Shown piece by piece: positions 33,080 through 43,092 of a DNA stretch of 57,337 nucleotides. Numbering within the stretch: the stretch's first letter is position 1; every line of letters starts with the position of its first letter. The DNA comes from an uncultured Glaciecola sp. (lineage in GTDB: Bacteria; Pseudomonadota; Gammaproteobacteria; Enterobacterales; Alteromonadaceae), in NCBI GenBank assembly GCA_905479945.1, contig CAJQOP010000095.1:1-57337 (forward strand), written 5' to 3'. The translations under genes were made by a program, and so were the position numbers. The notes below the pieces were generated by a model. The model saw only the letters and a list, made by a program, of their open reading frames with translations, did no database searches and was not told the DNA's origin.

Positions 33080-34878
33080 TTATGAAGAAAGTGTACGTAT
33101 TAAATTTTTGTAGTCTTCTTTTATATCATGACTTTCATTGCGTAACTGGTCAACTTTTCTTACCGCATGGATGACCGTTGTGTGGTCTCTTCCACCAAAA
33201 GCATTCCCAATCTCCGGCAAACTGTGGTTAGTCAGCTCTTTCGCTAAAGCCATAGCAACTTGCCTTGGACGAGCAACACTTCTGCTGCGCCTTTTCGACA
33301 GTATATCAGCGACTTTGATTTTATAATAATCGGCGACTGTTTTCTGTATATTTTCAATAGTAACTAACTTGTCCTGTAAGGCAAGTAAATCACGCAAGGC
33401 ATCACGAACAAAGTCGATTGTTATCGGCCTACCAGAGAAATTAGCATTAGCGATGACTCGATTCAAGGCCCCTTCGAGTTCACGAACGTTGGATCGAAGT
33501 CGTTTTGCCATAAAAAAGGCCACTTCATTTGCAAGGTGAACATTACACTCAGCCGCTTTTCGCATTAATATAGCGACTCGTGTTTCAAGTTCCGGCGGTT
33601 CAATAACAACCGTAAGACCCCAACCAAAGCGGGACTTTAAACGGTCCTCGACACCATCGATCTCTTTGGGGTAGCGATCTGATGTTAAGATAATCTGCTG
33701 GTTACCCTCAAGTAAGGCATTGAAAGTATGGAAGAATTCTTCTTGGGAGCGATCTTTATTTGCAAAAAATTGAATGTCATCTATTAATAAAGCATCAACC
33801 GACCGATAAAAGCGTTTGAATTCTTCAATGGCGTTATTTTGTAAAGCTTTAACCATATCCTGAACAAAACGCTCTGAGTGCATATACACAATTTTCGCAT
33901 CTGGATTATTTGCTAAAATACCATTGCCAACTGCGTGCGTTAAATGAGTTTTACCTAACCTGTTCCACCATACAAAAATAATGGGTTGTATGACTTCCCA
34001 GGGTTATTAGCAACTTGGATCGCTGCTGCTCGAGCATATTGATTTGACTTGCCTTCGACAAAATTTTCAAAGGTGTACTCTGGATTGACATTACTTTTGT
34101 GTACATTACCTAATGGAGCTGGCGCATTCCCAGAGCTATAACGTTGATTCGTGCCCGCATTTTTTTGTTGCTGAGTACTACCCCCCTGATTTACTAGGTT
34201 GATATCAATTCCACCGGATGGGGCTGACGCCTGATTATTGTTGGCGTCCTTATTTAAAAATGGGTTACTATTTGCGCGTCGGTCAACACCTTGAAATGTC
34301 GATGGGCCTTTACTTGTATCGTGCCTATTATCGCCGGGTGCAAATTCACTTGAATGTTGAGAAGGAAACCTGACGTTCCGAAAGTCTTGCCCTTGATCAT
34401 CAAGGCCATTTTGATTCGCGCTAGCTTGAGGTTTTCTTTGTTCGGCTTGCTGCTCATGACTTTTAAACGTGCTGCTAGCTTTTGCTGTTTGAGCTTGGGC
34501 TAAATTTGAAGAATCACTTTGTTGGCTGCTGGTTTGACTATTCTCAGACCTTGATAAAACCGCACTGTCTTTGCTGCTAACTTGATTTGAAGGTGATTCG
34601 CGTTGTGCAATTTCGTTTTGGATATTTGTGTGCTGTGCGATGCTTCTAACCGTAATCACCAGATTTGGAGCATCTTGCCCGTATAAAGAACGAAGAGTTT
34701 CAGTAATGAGTTCGTGATATTTATCCCTAACCCAATCTAAGATAAAATGATTGGAAGCATATAAATGAAGGGATTCACCGTTAAATTCTGAGCGCAGTGG
34801 CTTTAACCACATATTAAACTGCTCTGAAGGGAGTTCTTCTTTTAATAATTCTAGGCAATGTTCCCAACGAATACTCAA
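33080..34878 (-). CDS. dnaA: Chromosomal replication initiator DnaA, interrupted by a 1-bp deletion
   Basis: Initiator ATPase that binds DnaA boxes and opens oriC. The N-terminal frame (34878-33955) carries domain I, a very long Q/N/S-rich domain II (about residues 86-264, against roughly 45 residues in E. coli) and the start of domain III. It ends in a TAG exactly at the Walker A motif, after GGTG. Restoring one T (minus strand GGTTAGGT to GGTTTAGGT, near 33957) gives GGTGLGKT and fuses with the downstream frame. That frame carries Walker [12 protein letters not shown] and the domain IV signature [14 protein letters not shown]. The repaired protein would be 599 residues. As dnaA is essential, an assembly or sequencing error is likelier than true loss. 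Confidence 0.9.
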
Positions 34879-35460
34879 CTGTTTTCTCCGAAACGGCTCT
34901 GACTAGCAGCTGCATCCTTGCATTAAGAACATGATAATAACGTAAGCGCTATTTATTCCTAAAAGTTAACTATCAACACCTTGCAAGAAACTGCGCATTT
35001 ATTTGCTTATTAAACACGAAAGCAGCATTAGCCTTTGAAAAAGGCCGATAAGAATAGGGGATTTCGAAGGATTTATCCACAGATTATTTGAATTTCTTTT
35101 AGTCTAATTATCTATAACGCCACCAAATATGCTAAATTATTGTTATATATAGATTTTATCTGGGGATAACCTTATGTATTTATTGATTTAATTACAATAA
35201 AGCGTAGTTTATACCTTAAATATCGCATATTTCGTGCCATATTTGCGTAAAAAGTCACCAATCCATTTCTAATATTGTGGATAAAAATACAGCATGCACA
35301 ATATTTATTCACAATTAGAATAAATAACCCTAATCGCGCTTATAAACGTTGACATTAGACATAATGATCTCTATTATTCTGCGTCCATTTCAGAGCAAGG
35401 TTTCATTTTAGTTGAAACTCATGCTCTCAACGTTAAATTGAAACAAGTAGAGATTAGGTC
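34879..35460. other. dnaA-rpmH intergenic region with DnaA boxes
   Basis: 582 bp of AT-rich DNA without a gene. It holds perfect DnaA boxes at 35073-35081 (TTATCCACA) and 35276-35284 (TGTGGATAA), and one-mismatch box TGGGGATAA at 35161-35169. This is the oriC position in Pseudomonas-type genomes, but here the mioC-mnmG locus has the denser cluster. These boxes more likely autoregulate dnaA or act as a secondary DnaA-binding region. The rpmH promoter is at its right end. Confidence 0.65.
35349..35377 (+). promoter_or_regulatory. rpmH promoter
   Basis: TTGACA (35349-35354), a 17-bp spacer and TATTAT (35372-35377) form a near-consensus sigma-70 promoter. It lies about 85 bp before rpmH and probably drives rpmH-rnpA-yidD-yidC. 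Confidence 0.8.
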
Positions 35461-35595
35461 ATGAAAAGAACTTTTCAACCAAGTAATTTAAAGCGTAAGC
35501 GCTCTCACGGATTCCGTGCCCGCATGGCCACTAAAAATGGTCGTAAGATACTAGCGAATCGCAGAGCTAAAGGAAGAGCTAAATTATCAGCTTAA
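35461..35595 (+). CDS. rpmH: 50S ribosomal protein L34
   Basis: 44 residues, beginning [18 protein letters not shown] and ending AKLSA, the canonical L34 sequence; very basic. Followed 3 bp later by rnpA. It opens the rpmH-rnpA-yidD-yidC cluster conserved near bacterial origins. Confidence 0.98.
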   Translation: MKRTFQPSNLKRKRSHGFRARMATKNGRKILANRRAKGRAKLSA

Positions 35596-35598
35596 TGT

Positions 35599-35982
35599 GT
35601 GAATAAGCATATTAATCCGGTAAATTACTCATTTCCCCGGGAGTCACGTCTGTTGACTCCCAAAAACTTCTCTTTTGTTTTTGAACAAGCCATACCAGCT
35701 GTTTCTCCAAAAATCACTATCCTTGCAAGACATAATGAACTCGACACAGCTCGGCTAGGTATTACTGTACCTAAGAAAAAAGTCAAAAATGCTAGCGATC
35801 GTAATCAAATTAAAAGAATTATTAGAGAAAGCTTCCGATTACAAAGACATCAACTACCAAATGTTGATATTATCGTAATTGCGAAACAAGGTATTGGCCA
35901 AATGGATAACCAAGCATTGGCTGCTCAACTAGAGAAATTATGGCGAAAGATAACCCATCGATGCGATCAACCGGCAAAATAG
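35599..35982 (+). CDS. rnpA: Ribonuclease P protein component
   Basis: 127-residue basic protein subunit of RNase P. The RNR-type signature appears as [17 protein letters not shown], and [14 protein letters not shown] precedes it. The start is GTG at 35599, only 3 bp after the rpmH stop. Its 3' end overlaps the yidD frame by 43 bp. Confidence 0.94.
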   Translation: MNKHINPVNYSFPRESRLLTPKNFSFVFEQAIPAVSPKITILARHNELDTARLGITVPKKKVKNASDRNQIKRIIRESFRLQRHQLPNVDIIVIAKQGIGQMDNQALAAQLEKLWRKITHRCDQPAK

Positions 35983-36314
35983 AGATAACCGAAAGTAAAG
36001 GGTCTGCCCAACTTTCAATGTTAACTTTGCCTTTTCGATGCTTGATAAAAGGTTACCAAGTCCTTATATCTCCAATGCTGGGACAAAATTGTCGTTTTCA
36101 TCCGACATGCTCCTGTTACGCTCATCAAGCCTTGGAACGACATGGATTGGTTAAAGGAACTTGGCTTTCTGTAAAAAGAATAATTAAATGTAACCCAATG
36201 CACCCAGGCGGGTTTGATTACGTGCCTGACACGAGTGGTGAAGTAAGGACTGAATCAGTTAATATTGATTTGGTGAAACAAGCACCATCAGCAACACCTA
36301 AAAATAAACTTTAA
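35940..36314 (+). CDS. yidD: Membrane protein insertion efficiency factor YidD
   Basis: Small peripheral membrane protein assisting YidC/Sec insertion. Core motifs are [20 protein letters not shown] and [13 protein letters not shown]. At 124 residues from ATG 35940 it is longer than E. coli YidD (85), with about 25 extra N-terminal residues overlapping rnpA and a longer C-terminal tail. AGAG precedes ATG 35940; ATG 36018 (MLTLPF) is an alternative start closer to the family norm. Confidence 0.9.
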   Translation: MAKDNPSMRSTGKIEITESKGSAQLSMLTLPFRCLIKGYQVLISPMLGQNCRFHPTCSCYAHQALERHGLVKGTWLSVKRIIKCNPMHPGGFDYVPDTSGEVRTESVNIDLVKQAPSATPKNKL

Positions 36315-36326
36315 AATGAGAGAAAT

Positions 36327-38027
36327 ATGGAATCCCAAAGAAGTCTATTAGTAATCGGCTTATTATTAGTCAGTTATCTATTATGGGTTGAGTATCAGGA
36401 CGCTTACGGCCCCAAGCCCGCAACGATGCCTGTTCAACAAACTGCAGTCAGTCAAGGTGTACCCAGTGTTAATGCTAATGGTGATATACCAACAAATTCA
36501 TTTGTACCTATCCTTGATGAAAATGCCCCGTCTGATATACCCACTTCTCAATCTGCAGTACCAAAAATTGCAGAGTTAGAAACTAATAGCGGTCGTTTCA
36601 TTACTGTATTAACAGACACTTTGGATATTACAATAGACTTAGTTGGTGGTGATGTTGTGCGCGCGGATTTAGTTAAATATCCGGTTACTCAAGGCGCCGA
36701 CGATTCATATGAAATTTTAAAGCCTGATGTGGCAAGAATGCACATTGCGCAAAGTGGCTTAGTTGGCCAAGACGGACCAGATTCAAATTCACAAGGACGC
36801 CCTTTATATAGCACGTCACAAGCTAGCTATTCTTTAGACGGCGATACCTTAAGTGTCCCACTAACTTGGTCTTCGGTTGATGGACTTAGCGTTACCAAAA
36901 CCTTCAAATTTAAACGTGACCAACACGTTGTTGATGTTAATTACGACATTAAAAATAACACCAATGCTAGCGTTACAATGGCGCAATTTGCCCAGTTAAA
37001 ACAAACTACTGCTGACCAGCCAGGCGGCAGCATGTTCATGCCTATTTATCGCGGTGGTGCATATTCTACAGAAGAAGAAATTTACGAAAAATTTAATTTT
37101 GGCGATTTCGAAGATGAAAAACTAAAGGTGTCAACTATCGGTGGTTGGACAGGTATGATTGAGCATTATTTTGTTACAGCCTGGATACCGCCACAAGACG
37201 AACAAACGACTATTACCAGCAGCATATTTAATAACAATTTTGCGATCCTTGGTTATACAGGTGAACCTATAACTATCGCTGTGAATTCTGAAGGCACTCT
37301 TTCTAGTCGCTTGTATACGGGCCCAAAAACACAAAGTGTGCTAAAAGAAATTGCACGTGGCCTGAATTACACAGTTGATTATGGCTTTCTATGGGTGATT
37401 TCACAGTACTTGTTCATATTCTTGGTTTGGATCCAAAGTATCGTTATCAACTGGGGCTTAGCTATTATCTGTGTCACCATTTGTGTTAAAGGCATAATGT
37501 ATCCTTTGACCAAAAAACAATACGAATCAATGGCAAAAATGCGTAACTTACAGCCTAAAATGGCTAAGCTAAAAGAACGCTTTGGCGATGACCGTCAAAA
37601 AATGTCACAAGCTATGATGGAAATGTACAAGAAAGAAAAAGTTAACCCAATGGGTGGTTGTTTCCCTCTTTTACTTCAAATGCCAATATTCTTAGCCTTG
37701 TATTGGGTGCTTCTGGAAAGTGTTGAATTACGCCATGCAGACTTTATCTTCTGGATAACTGATTTGTCAGTAGCAGATCCATTCTACGTATTGCCAATAC
37801 TAACTGGCGCTAGTATGTTCTTACTTCAGCGTTTGCAGCCAATGACGATAACTGACCCACTACAGCAGAAAATCATGACTTATATGCCTGTTGCCATGAG
37901 CATATTCTTCTTCTTCTTCCCTGCTGGTTTGGTTTTATATTGGTTAGTTAGTAACTGTATTACTTTAGTCCAAGCGAAGATAATTTACGCTTCAATGGAA
38001 AAACGCGGTATTACTAGCAAAACCTAA
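36327..38027 (+). CDS. yidC: Membrane protein insertase YidC
   Basis: 566 residues. An N-terminal transmembrane anchor (LLVIGLLLVSYLLWVEYQ) precedes a large periplasmic beta domain (about 60-340). The conserved five-helix insertase core follows, with the typical AKMRNLQPKMAKLKERF coiled region and GGCFPLLLQMPIFLALYWVL. A good ribosome-binding site (GAGAG) precedes it. It lies 12 bp after yidD. Confidence 0.97.
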   Translation: MESQRSLLVIGLLLVSYLLWVEYQDAYGPKPATMPVQQTAVSQGVPSVNANGDIPTNSFVPILDENAPSDIPTSQSAVPKIAELETNSGRFITVLTDTLDITIDLVGGDVVRADLVKYPVTQGADDSYEILKPDVARMHIAQSGLVGQDGPDSNSQGRPLYSTSQASYSLDGDTLSVPLTWSSVDGLSVTKTFKFKRDQHVVDVNYDIKNNTNASVTMAQFAQLKQTTADQPGGSMFMPIYRGGAYSTEEEIYEKFNFGDFEDEKLKVSTIGGWTGMIEHYFVTAWIPPQDEQTTITSSIFNNNFAILGYTGEPITIAVNSEGTLSSRLYTGPKTQSVLKEIARGLNYTVDYGFLWVISQYLFIFLVWIQSIVINWGLAIICVTICVKGIMYPLTKKQYESMAKMRNLQPKMAKLKERFGDDRQKMSQAMMEMYKKEKVNPMGGCFPLLLQMPIFLALYWVLLESVELRHADFIFWITDLSVADPFYVLPILTGASMFLLQRLQPMTITDPLQQKIMTYMPVAMSIFFFFFPAGLVLYWLVSNCITLVQAKIIYASMEKRGITSKT

Positions 38028-38054
38028 TGACAATAACTAAAAGCTAATTTTACT

Positions 38055-38080
38055 AAAGCCTGCTTTTCGCAGGCTTTTTT
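38055..38080 (+). terminator. Rho-independent terminator after yidC
   Basis: AAAGCCTGC-TTTTC-GCAGGCTTTTTT: 9-bp GC-rich stem and T run, ending the rpmH-yidC operon. Confidence 0.9.
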
Positions 38081-38243
38081 ATGCGATAACGACACAACAT
38101 CATTGACAAAAAAACAGTCTTTACAGACCAGTTTAGGCTTAACCAATAACAAGAAAACGCGTATTAGTTAAGATTTACTAAACACACCAATAGTTACAAG
38201 CTACAATACGGTATTAATAAAAAAACACTCTAGGGAAAAGTCC

Positions 38244-38726
38244 ATGCCTACATTTGATATTGTTTCTGAATTGAACGAAGAAGAAGTTAGAAATGCCACT
38301 GAAAACGCTAACCGAGAGCTATCTACTCGATTTGATTTTCGTAATGTTGAAGCGTCCTTTGAATATAAAGAAGCATCGGTTGTTATGTCTGCAGAAGACG
38401 ATTTTCAATTAAAGCAAATGATGGATATTTTACGTAACGCATTGGTTAAACGAAGTGTCGACACTTCATCTATGGAACGCAATGATTCGCAACATACGGG
38501 TAAAAACCACCGCCAAACTGTGACTTTTAAGCAAGGCATTGAACAGCCTTTAGCCAAAAAAATAGTCAAACTGATTAAAGATAAGAAACTTAAAGTTCAA
38601 GCCAGTATCCAGGGTGATCAACTTCGCGTGACTGGCAAAAAACGTGATGATTTACAGTCAGTGATGGCCTTACTTAAGCAAGAAGATATGGGTCAACCCT
38701 TACAGTTTAATAATTTCCGTGACTAA
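38244..38726 (+). CDS. yajQ: YajQ family cyclic-di-GMP/nucleotide-binding protein
   Basis: 160 residues, full family length, starting [18 protein letters not shown] and with [15 protein letters not shown], both typical of YajQ. Members bind nucleotides or RNA, and some bind cyclic di-GMP; the exact role here is unknown. AGGG ribosome-binding site upstream. Single gene between yidC and mnmE. Confidence 0.93.
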   Translation: MPTFDIVSELNEEEVRNATENANRELSTRFDFRNVEASFEYKEASVVMSAEDDFQLKQMMDILRNALVKRSVDTSSMERNDSQHTGKNHRQTVTFKQGIEQPLAKKIVKLIKDKKLKVQASIQGDQLRVTGKKRDDLQSVMALLKQEDMGQPLQFNNFRD

Positions 38727-38858
38727 GCTTTATTGTAGTAGATTGAGTAAACGACCTAGTGTTTGGTAGAAGCTGGACCGGCTAAATCAATTGTTATTTA
38801 CACAATCTATTTACTCACAAAGTAAGTAAAACGAATTACCACGAGACGATACCAAAGC

Positions 38859-40226
38859 ATGTTATTTAATAAAGAAACCATCGTTGCACAAGCTACAGCC
38901 CCAGGCCGCGGTGGTGTCGGTATTGTTCGTATTTCAGGACCAAAAGCAAAGATTGTGGCAACACTTTTGCTAGGTGAATGTCCGGCAGTACGTAAAGCCT
39001 GTTATTTACCTTTTAAAGACCAAGAACACAATATTATAGACCAAGGTATTGCGCTATTTTTTGAAGCGCCTCATTCATTTACTGGTGAGGATGTCCTAGA
39101 GCTGCAGGGCCATGGTGGTCAAGTAGTCATGGAACTTCTGCTTGATGCCTGCCTGGCTACTGGTGATGTAAGACTTGCGAGGCCCGGTGAATTTAGTGAA
39201 CAAGCCTTCCTAAATGATAAAATGGATTTGACCCAGGCAGAGGCAATTGCCGACCTTATTGACGCCAGCTCAAAACAAGCCGCAAAAAGCGCGTTGCGTT
39301 CATTGCAGGGTGAGTTTTCACAGCAAATTAATTTATTAGTTGAACAGGTTATTCATCTGCGAATGTATGTCGAAGCAGCGATTGATTTTCCGGAAGAAGA
39401 GATTGATTTTCTAAGTGATGGAAAAGTTCAGGGCGATTTGCTGACAATATGTATTCAACTTGAAAAAATCAAGCACCAAGCCAAGCAAGGCAGTTTATTG
39501 CGTGATGGCATGTCGGTAGTGATTGTAGGACGACCGAATGCAGGTAAATCGAGTTTACTAAATGCGCTCTCCGGAAAAGATTCAGCCATTGTGACGCATA
39601 TCGCGGGCACCACTCGAGATGTATTAAAAGAACATATTCACATCGATGGAATGCCACTGCATATTATCGATACTGCAGGTTTGCGTGAAAGTGCAGATGA
39701 AGTAGAAAAAATTGGTATTGAACGCGCTTGGCATGAAATAGAAAAAGCGGATCGTATTTTGTTCATGGTTGATAGTAATCATGAAAAAGCAGAACAACCT
39801 GGTGATATCTGGCCTGAATTTTATGCACGCTTACCACAGAATGCAAATATCACTGTAATTCGAAATAAATGTGACGAGAGTGATGAAACTATTGGGCTTT
39901 CTAGCCAACTCACCTATCCTGTTTTACGTATTTCAGCAAAACAACATCAGGGTATTGATGACTTAAGGCAACATTTGAAAGCTTGTATGGGATTTGAACA
40001 AGCTGGTGAAGATCAAGTGATTGCTCGACAGCGCCATATTATTGCTTTGCAACACGCAGATGAGCATATTAATCAGGGCAAGTCACAGTTAGAAGACAAT
40101 ATGGCGGGTGAATTACTGGCTGAAGAACTGCGTATTGCCCAGCAGTACTTAAATGAGATTACTGGCGAGTTCAGTTCAGATGATTTACTTGGTAAAATCT
40201 TTTCATCTTTTTGTATCGGAAAATAG
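38859..40226 (+). CDS. mnmE: tRNA modification GTPase MnmE
   Basis: 455 residues. An N-terminal folate-binding domain ([18 protein letters not shown]) precedes a helical domain with an inserted Ras-like G domain. G-domain motifs are [16 protein letters not shown] and NKCD. The C-terminal CIGK carries the conserved cysteine. With MnmG, encoded on the other side of oriC, it makes the cmnm5/nm5 modification of wobble U34. Confidence 0.96.
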   Translation: MLFNKETIVAQATAPGRGGVGIVRISGPKAKIVATLLLGECPAVRKACYLPFKDQEHNIIDQGIALFFEAPHSFTGEDVLELQGHGGQVVMELLLDACLATGDVRLARPGEFSEQAFLNDKMDLTQAEAIADLIDASSKQAAKSALRSLQGEFSQQINLLVEQVIHLRMYVEAAIDFPEEEIDFLSDGKVQGDLLTICIQLEKIKHQAKQGSLLRDGMSVVIVGRPNAGKSSLLNALSGKDSAIVTHIAGTTRDVLKEHIHIDGMPLHIIDTAGLRESADEVEKIGIERAWHEIEKADRILFMVDSNHEKAEQPGDIWPEFYARLPQNANITVIRNKCDESDETIGLSSQLTYPVLRISAKQHQGIDDLRQHLKACMGFEQAGEDQVIARQRHIIALQHADEHINQGKSQLEDNMAGELLAEELRIAQQYLNEITGEFSSDDLLGKIFSSFCIGK

Positions 40227-40241
40227 TCTTAAGGTAAAAAT

Positions 40242-40679
40242 ATGTACTTCGACATCATGGTAGGTTCAGTATTAGGTGCATCCGAATACGTTGCTGAGGC
40301 CTTATTGGCCAATTTAAAAGAGGCAGGCTATAACGGCGAATGTCATTTTGAACCAAGTATATCCACCTTAAATAAAGAAAATATTTTGCTTATTTGCACC
40401 TCTACCCATGGCGCAGGTGATTTACCTGACAACATACTACCTTACGCCAAAGACCTTGCTAAACAGAACCTATGTGGACTCAATGCCATTGTCATCGGCT
40501 TAGGTGATAGCAGCTATGACACCTATTGCGGAGCTGCAATGAGTATCGAAGCCATGCTAGTAGATAAGGGTGCTACGCTGTTAGTTGAACCATTGCATAT
40601 AGACGTATTAAATCATCCTATTCCAGAAGATATTGCAGTAGAATGGTTTGCTGAACAACTGAAAAAAATTAACGCCTAA
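40242..40679 (+). CDS. mioC: Flavodoxin-like protein MioC
   Basis: 145-residue FMN-binding flavodoxin-like protein. The phosphate loop region is GSVLGASEYVAE; STHGAGDLPDN and GLGDSSYDTYCGA are typical of MioC. In E. coli mioC borders oriC and its transcription influences initiation. Here two primosome-like genes lie between it and oriC, in the same direction, spaced 1 bp and overlapping 1 bp, suggesting transcription toward the origin. Confidence 0.9.
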   Translation: MYFDIMVGSVLGASEYVAEALLANLKEAGYNGECHFEPSISTLNKENILLICTSTHGAGDLPDNILPYAKDLAKQNLCGLNAIVIGLGDSSYDTYCGAAMSIEAMLVDKGATLLVEPLHIDVLNHPIPEDIAVEWFAEQLKKINA

Positions 40680-40680
40680 T

Positions 40681-41352
40681 ATGAATAGTCTTGAGCTAGA
40701 TGCACTTCAATTATCAATGAGTAATCATGCTAGAGCGCTTTACAGCATTTATCTTGTATCTAAATGTGATGGTAAAAATACCGATAGCAATGCAAGCCCC
40801 GTTGGCAGTGTTACGCTATCTTATAAAGACATCATGCAGTTTTTAAACAGTAAGGAAGAGCTTGTTACTCTTGGTCGTCAGGTTAATTCACTGCTCAAAG
40901 AATTAGATAATGTTGGGCTTATTAGCATCGGCGTTGAACAGTCGTATAAACGCAGTCTAAACAATCAAGTAATTCAACTCCCCTTCAGAGTACCTAAAGA
41001 TATATCATCAATTGTTACCGACGCACATCAAGGCTTTATTAAGATGAATGTAAGTTGGCGACCAGACGCAACCCTATTCGAACAGCTTTGCCAGCTTGTT
41101 GGTGTCATCGATAAAGGGTATTCTGCTGATGAGATAGGCGAATATATTGCATATTGGTTAGGTTATCCGGAGAAACAGTTTACGGCTTATCAGTGGACGC
41201 AGAAATTTGTGTTGAATCTGAAACAGCGTCGACAAAGGCAACCAGTCAATAAAGAACAAACCAAAGTAGGCCATCAGTGGATCACACCAGAAGCCGGACT
41301 TGAAATAGATGACAATGTTAAACAACTTATTGAAAAATACAGCGGAAAATAA
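40681..41352 (+). CDS. DnaT-like primosomal protein
   Basis: 223 residues. The C-terminal half matches the DnaT ssDNA-binding domain: WRPDATLFEQLCQLVGV, then a helical region and FTAYQWTQKFVLNLKQRR. The N-terminal half has a winged-helix look (YKDIMQFLNS...VNSLLKELDNVGLI). DnaT helps PriA/PriB hand over to DnaC-DnaB in restart. It starts 1 bp after the mioC stop and overlaps the dnaC-like gene by 1 bp, an arrangement like E. coli dnaT-dnaC. Confidence 0.78.
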   Translation: MNSLELDALQLSMSNHARALYSIYLVSKCDGKNTDSNASPVGSVTLSYKDIMQFLNSKEELVTLGRQVNSLLKELDNVGLISIGVEQSYKRSLNNQVIQLPFRVPKDISSIVTDAHQGFIKMNVSWRPDATLFEQLCQLVGVIDKGYSADEIGEYIAYWLGYPEKQFTAYQWTQKFVLNLKQRRQRQPVNKEQTKVGHQWITPEAGLEIDDNVKQLIEKYSGK

Positions 41353-42167
41353 TGAAAAGTCTAAACGATAGAATAAATGAATTGGCAAGGTCTTTGGGAA
41401 AGGATCCCGAACCCGAAGCAATGTTTGACTATAAACAACGTCGTGAAGAATTCGATCGCCTAGCCAATCAAGATGTAGAGAAACTGCAACTTGAAACTCG
41501 TAAACAGCGTGTTCAACAAATACATGGGAAATCAGAACTAAATCCAAAGTGGACGTTTCATAATTTGGTAGAAGACGCACAAGACGTTGTAGAAGCCATC
41601 AACATTGCAAAATCATTTATTGCCGCTCATGCCGATTCAACCTGGCGTAATAGCCGAGCACATATGATGATTTTTTACGGCGATTATGGACGTGGCAAAT
41701 CTCATATTGCAGGCGCAATTGCACACCAATTAATTGACCAATATGAAACCACTGTTCTATACAGACAACTACAGTCTCTATTGGAAATGCGGTTTTCATC
41801 ATATGACTATCAATCAAACGATAATGCACCTGAAAAATTTAGAGAAATTAACAGACAGCTTCAAGACGTTGATTTGCTTATTTTGGATGAAGTATGTGTT
41901 AACGAGAGTATGCTTAAAAAGACAACCCAGAGCTGGCTCGGCAACTTATTGCGCCAACGTTTAATCGATAACAAAAACTGTATTCTTATTACTAACCATA
42001 ATTTGAAAGATCTTGAAAACGCATTAGGTCGCTATTGTTTTGAGTCAATTAAAGAATACGATACTTATAAAGTCCGTTTCCAAGGCCCAAGTCGACGCAA
42101 GCAAGTGGTACCAGAGCATGCTGAACCGAACAGCACCAATCAATATCAACCTAATCAGGTACGTTAA
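41352..42167 (+). CDS. DnaC-like helicase-loader ATPase
   Basis: 271-residue AAA+ ATPase of the DnaC/DnaI/IstB group. Walker A GDYGRGKSH, Walker B LLILDEV and sensor-1 ITNHN are visible. An N-terminal extension (about 90 residues) could contact DnaB. The gene ends about 330 bp from the first oriC DnaA box and follows the DnaT-like gene by overlap. Together they suggest a dedicated helicase-loading pair at the origin. IstB-type transposition ATPases are excluded by the dnaT neighbour and the lack of a transposase. Confidence 0.8.
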   Translation: MKSLNDRINELARSLGKDPEPEAMFDYKQRREEFDRLANQDVEKLQLETRKQRVQQIHGKSELNPKWTFHNLVEDAQDVVEAINIAKSFIAAHADSTWRNSRAHMMIFYGDYGRGKSHIAGAIAHQLIDQYETTVLYRQLQSLLEMRFSSYDYQSNDNAPEKFREINRQLQDVDLLILDEVCVNESMLKKTTQSWLGNLLRQRLIDNKNCILITNHNLKDLENALGRYCFESIKEYDTYKVRFQGPSRRKQVVPEHAEPNSTNQYQPNQVR

Positions 42168-42489
42168 TACATTAATTACATGCTTATAATCTCTGTTATT
42201 TGTTTACAAAGTGGTTATTGACCGAAAAAATTAACTCAATAAGCATGCTAATTGGCCTATTTTGTTGCTCGAACAGCACTTTTGGATCTACATTAATATA
42301 TAAAATGAGAAAGAATTGGATAGCAATACTCGCTTTACGCATTAATATTTTCGATTTTTATGAGTTTTGTATAATAAAACACGAAAAATAAAGTCAATTT
42401 ATTAGCTTTTTTTCCGCTTTTAACAATTAATTTCTATTCGCTAAAAATGACTTTTACTAGAACACCCCCTCGCAACGCGTGACTAAAAA

Positions 42490-42870
42490 ATAAGCTTGTG
42501 TATAAGTGAACAAATTTCATGTCAGAAAATACAATCGTTTAACGGTATTGAGCTAACAAGCGGACTTAAGTTTTCTGCAAACAACTTATACACAATATTC
42601 ACACTAGATCTTAAGTATTGTGGGTAAGATCGATCCTAAACTGTACGAAAGTCGTGTTTGTTCACTGGATAAAATAATCAATAATATTGCCTGTGGATAA
42701 AAGCACTGGTTATACCGATCATATACCTATGTTACACCTCGTTATTAACATGGTTTGAATAGTCCTAACTAACTGATTTAAATTAATTTAAACGACTTAT
42801 CAACAGAAAATGGCCTGCTTAATAATAATAATAATAATCTATATATCTAAGATCTCTATATTTAATAGCA
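42490..42870. other. oriC: Chromosomal replication origin oriC
   Basis: Within the 925-bp gene-free stretch before mnmG lie three perfect DnaA boxes: TGTGTATAA 42497-42505, TTATACACA 42586-42594 and TGTGGATAA 42692-42700. One-mismatch boxes are TGTGGGTAA 42619-42627 and TTATCAACA 42797-42805. GATC sites are at 42607, 42628, 42632, 42717 and 42851. An AT-rich candidate unwinding element spans 42818-42870, with six AAT repeats (42821-42838) and GATCTCTATATTT, like the E. coli 13-mers. Box cluster toward mioC and AT-rich part toward mnmG repeats the E. coli layout. Nothing else was recognised in 42168-43092 beyond a TATAAT at 42994 that may serve mnmG. Confidence 0.88.
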
Positions 42871-43092
42871 AAAGCTCAAGGGCAAAAATAGACCTAATTT
42901 GAAGTCTCAAAAAATTCACCATATTTGTTCAAAAAAAGGCGCTTAGTCGAGCTTATGTTTAAATAATAAGCATTCCAAATTTACATAAAATCGTATAATA
43001 TATTCGACCTTATTTTTGAGTGATTTTGTTTAAACGTGCTCTAAAAGTTTTAAGCACTTTAGCGTTTTTTTTTATTGTAGAGGCAAGTACAG

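Noticed and set aside
33955..33960. Programmed frameshifting in dnaA
   Set aside because: No slippery heptamer or obvious downstream structure was seen and dnaA is not known to use it; a sequencing error is simpler.
42200..42391. 63-codon frame after the DnaC-like gene
   Set aside because: No ribosome-binding site or homology; lies in the AT-rich approach to oriC.
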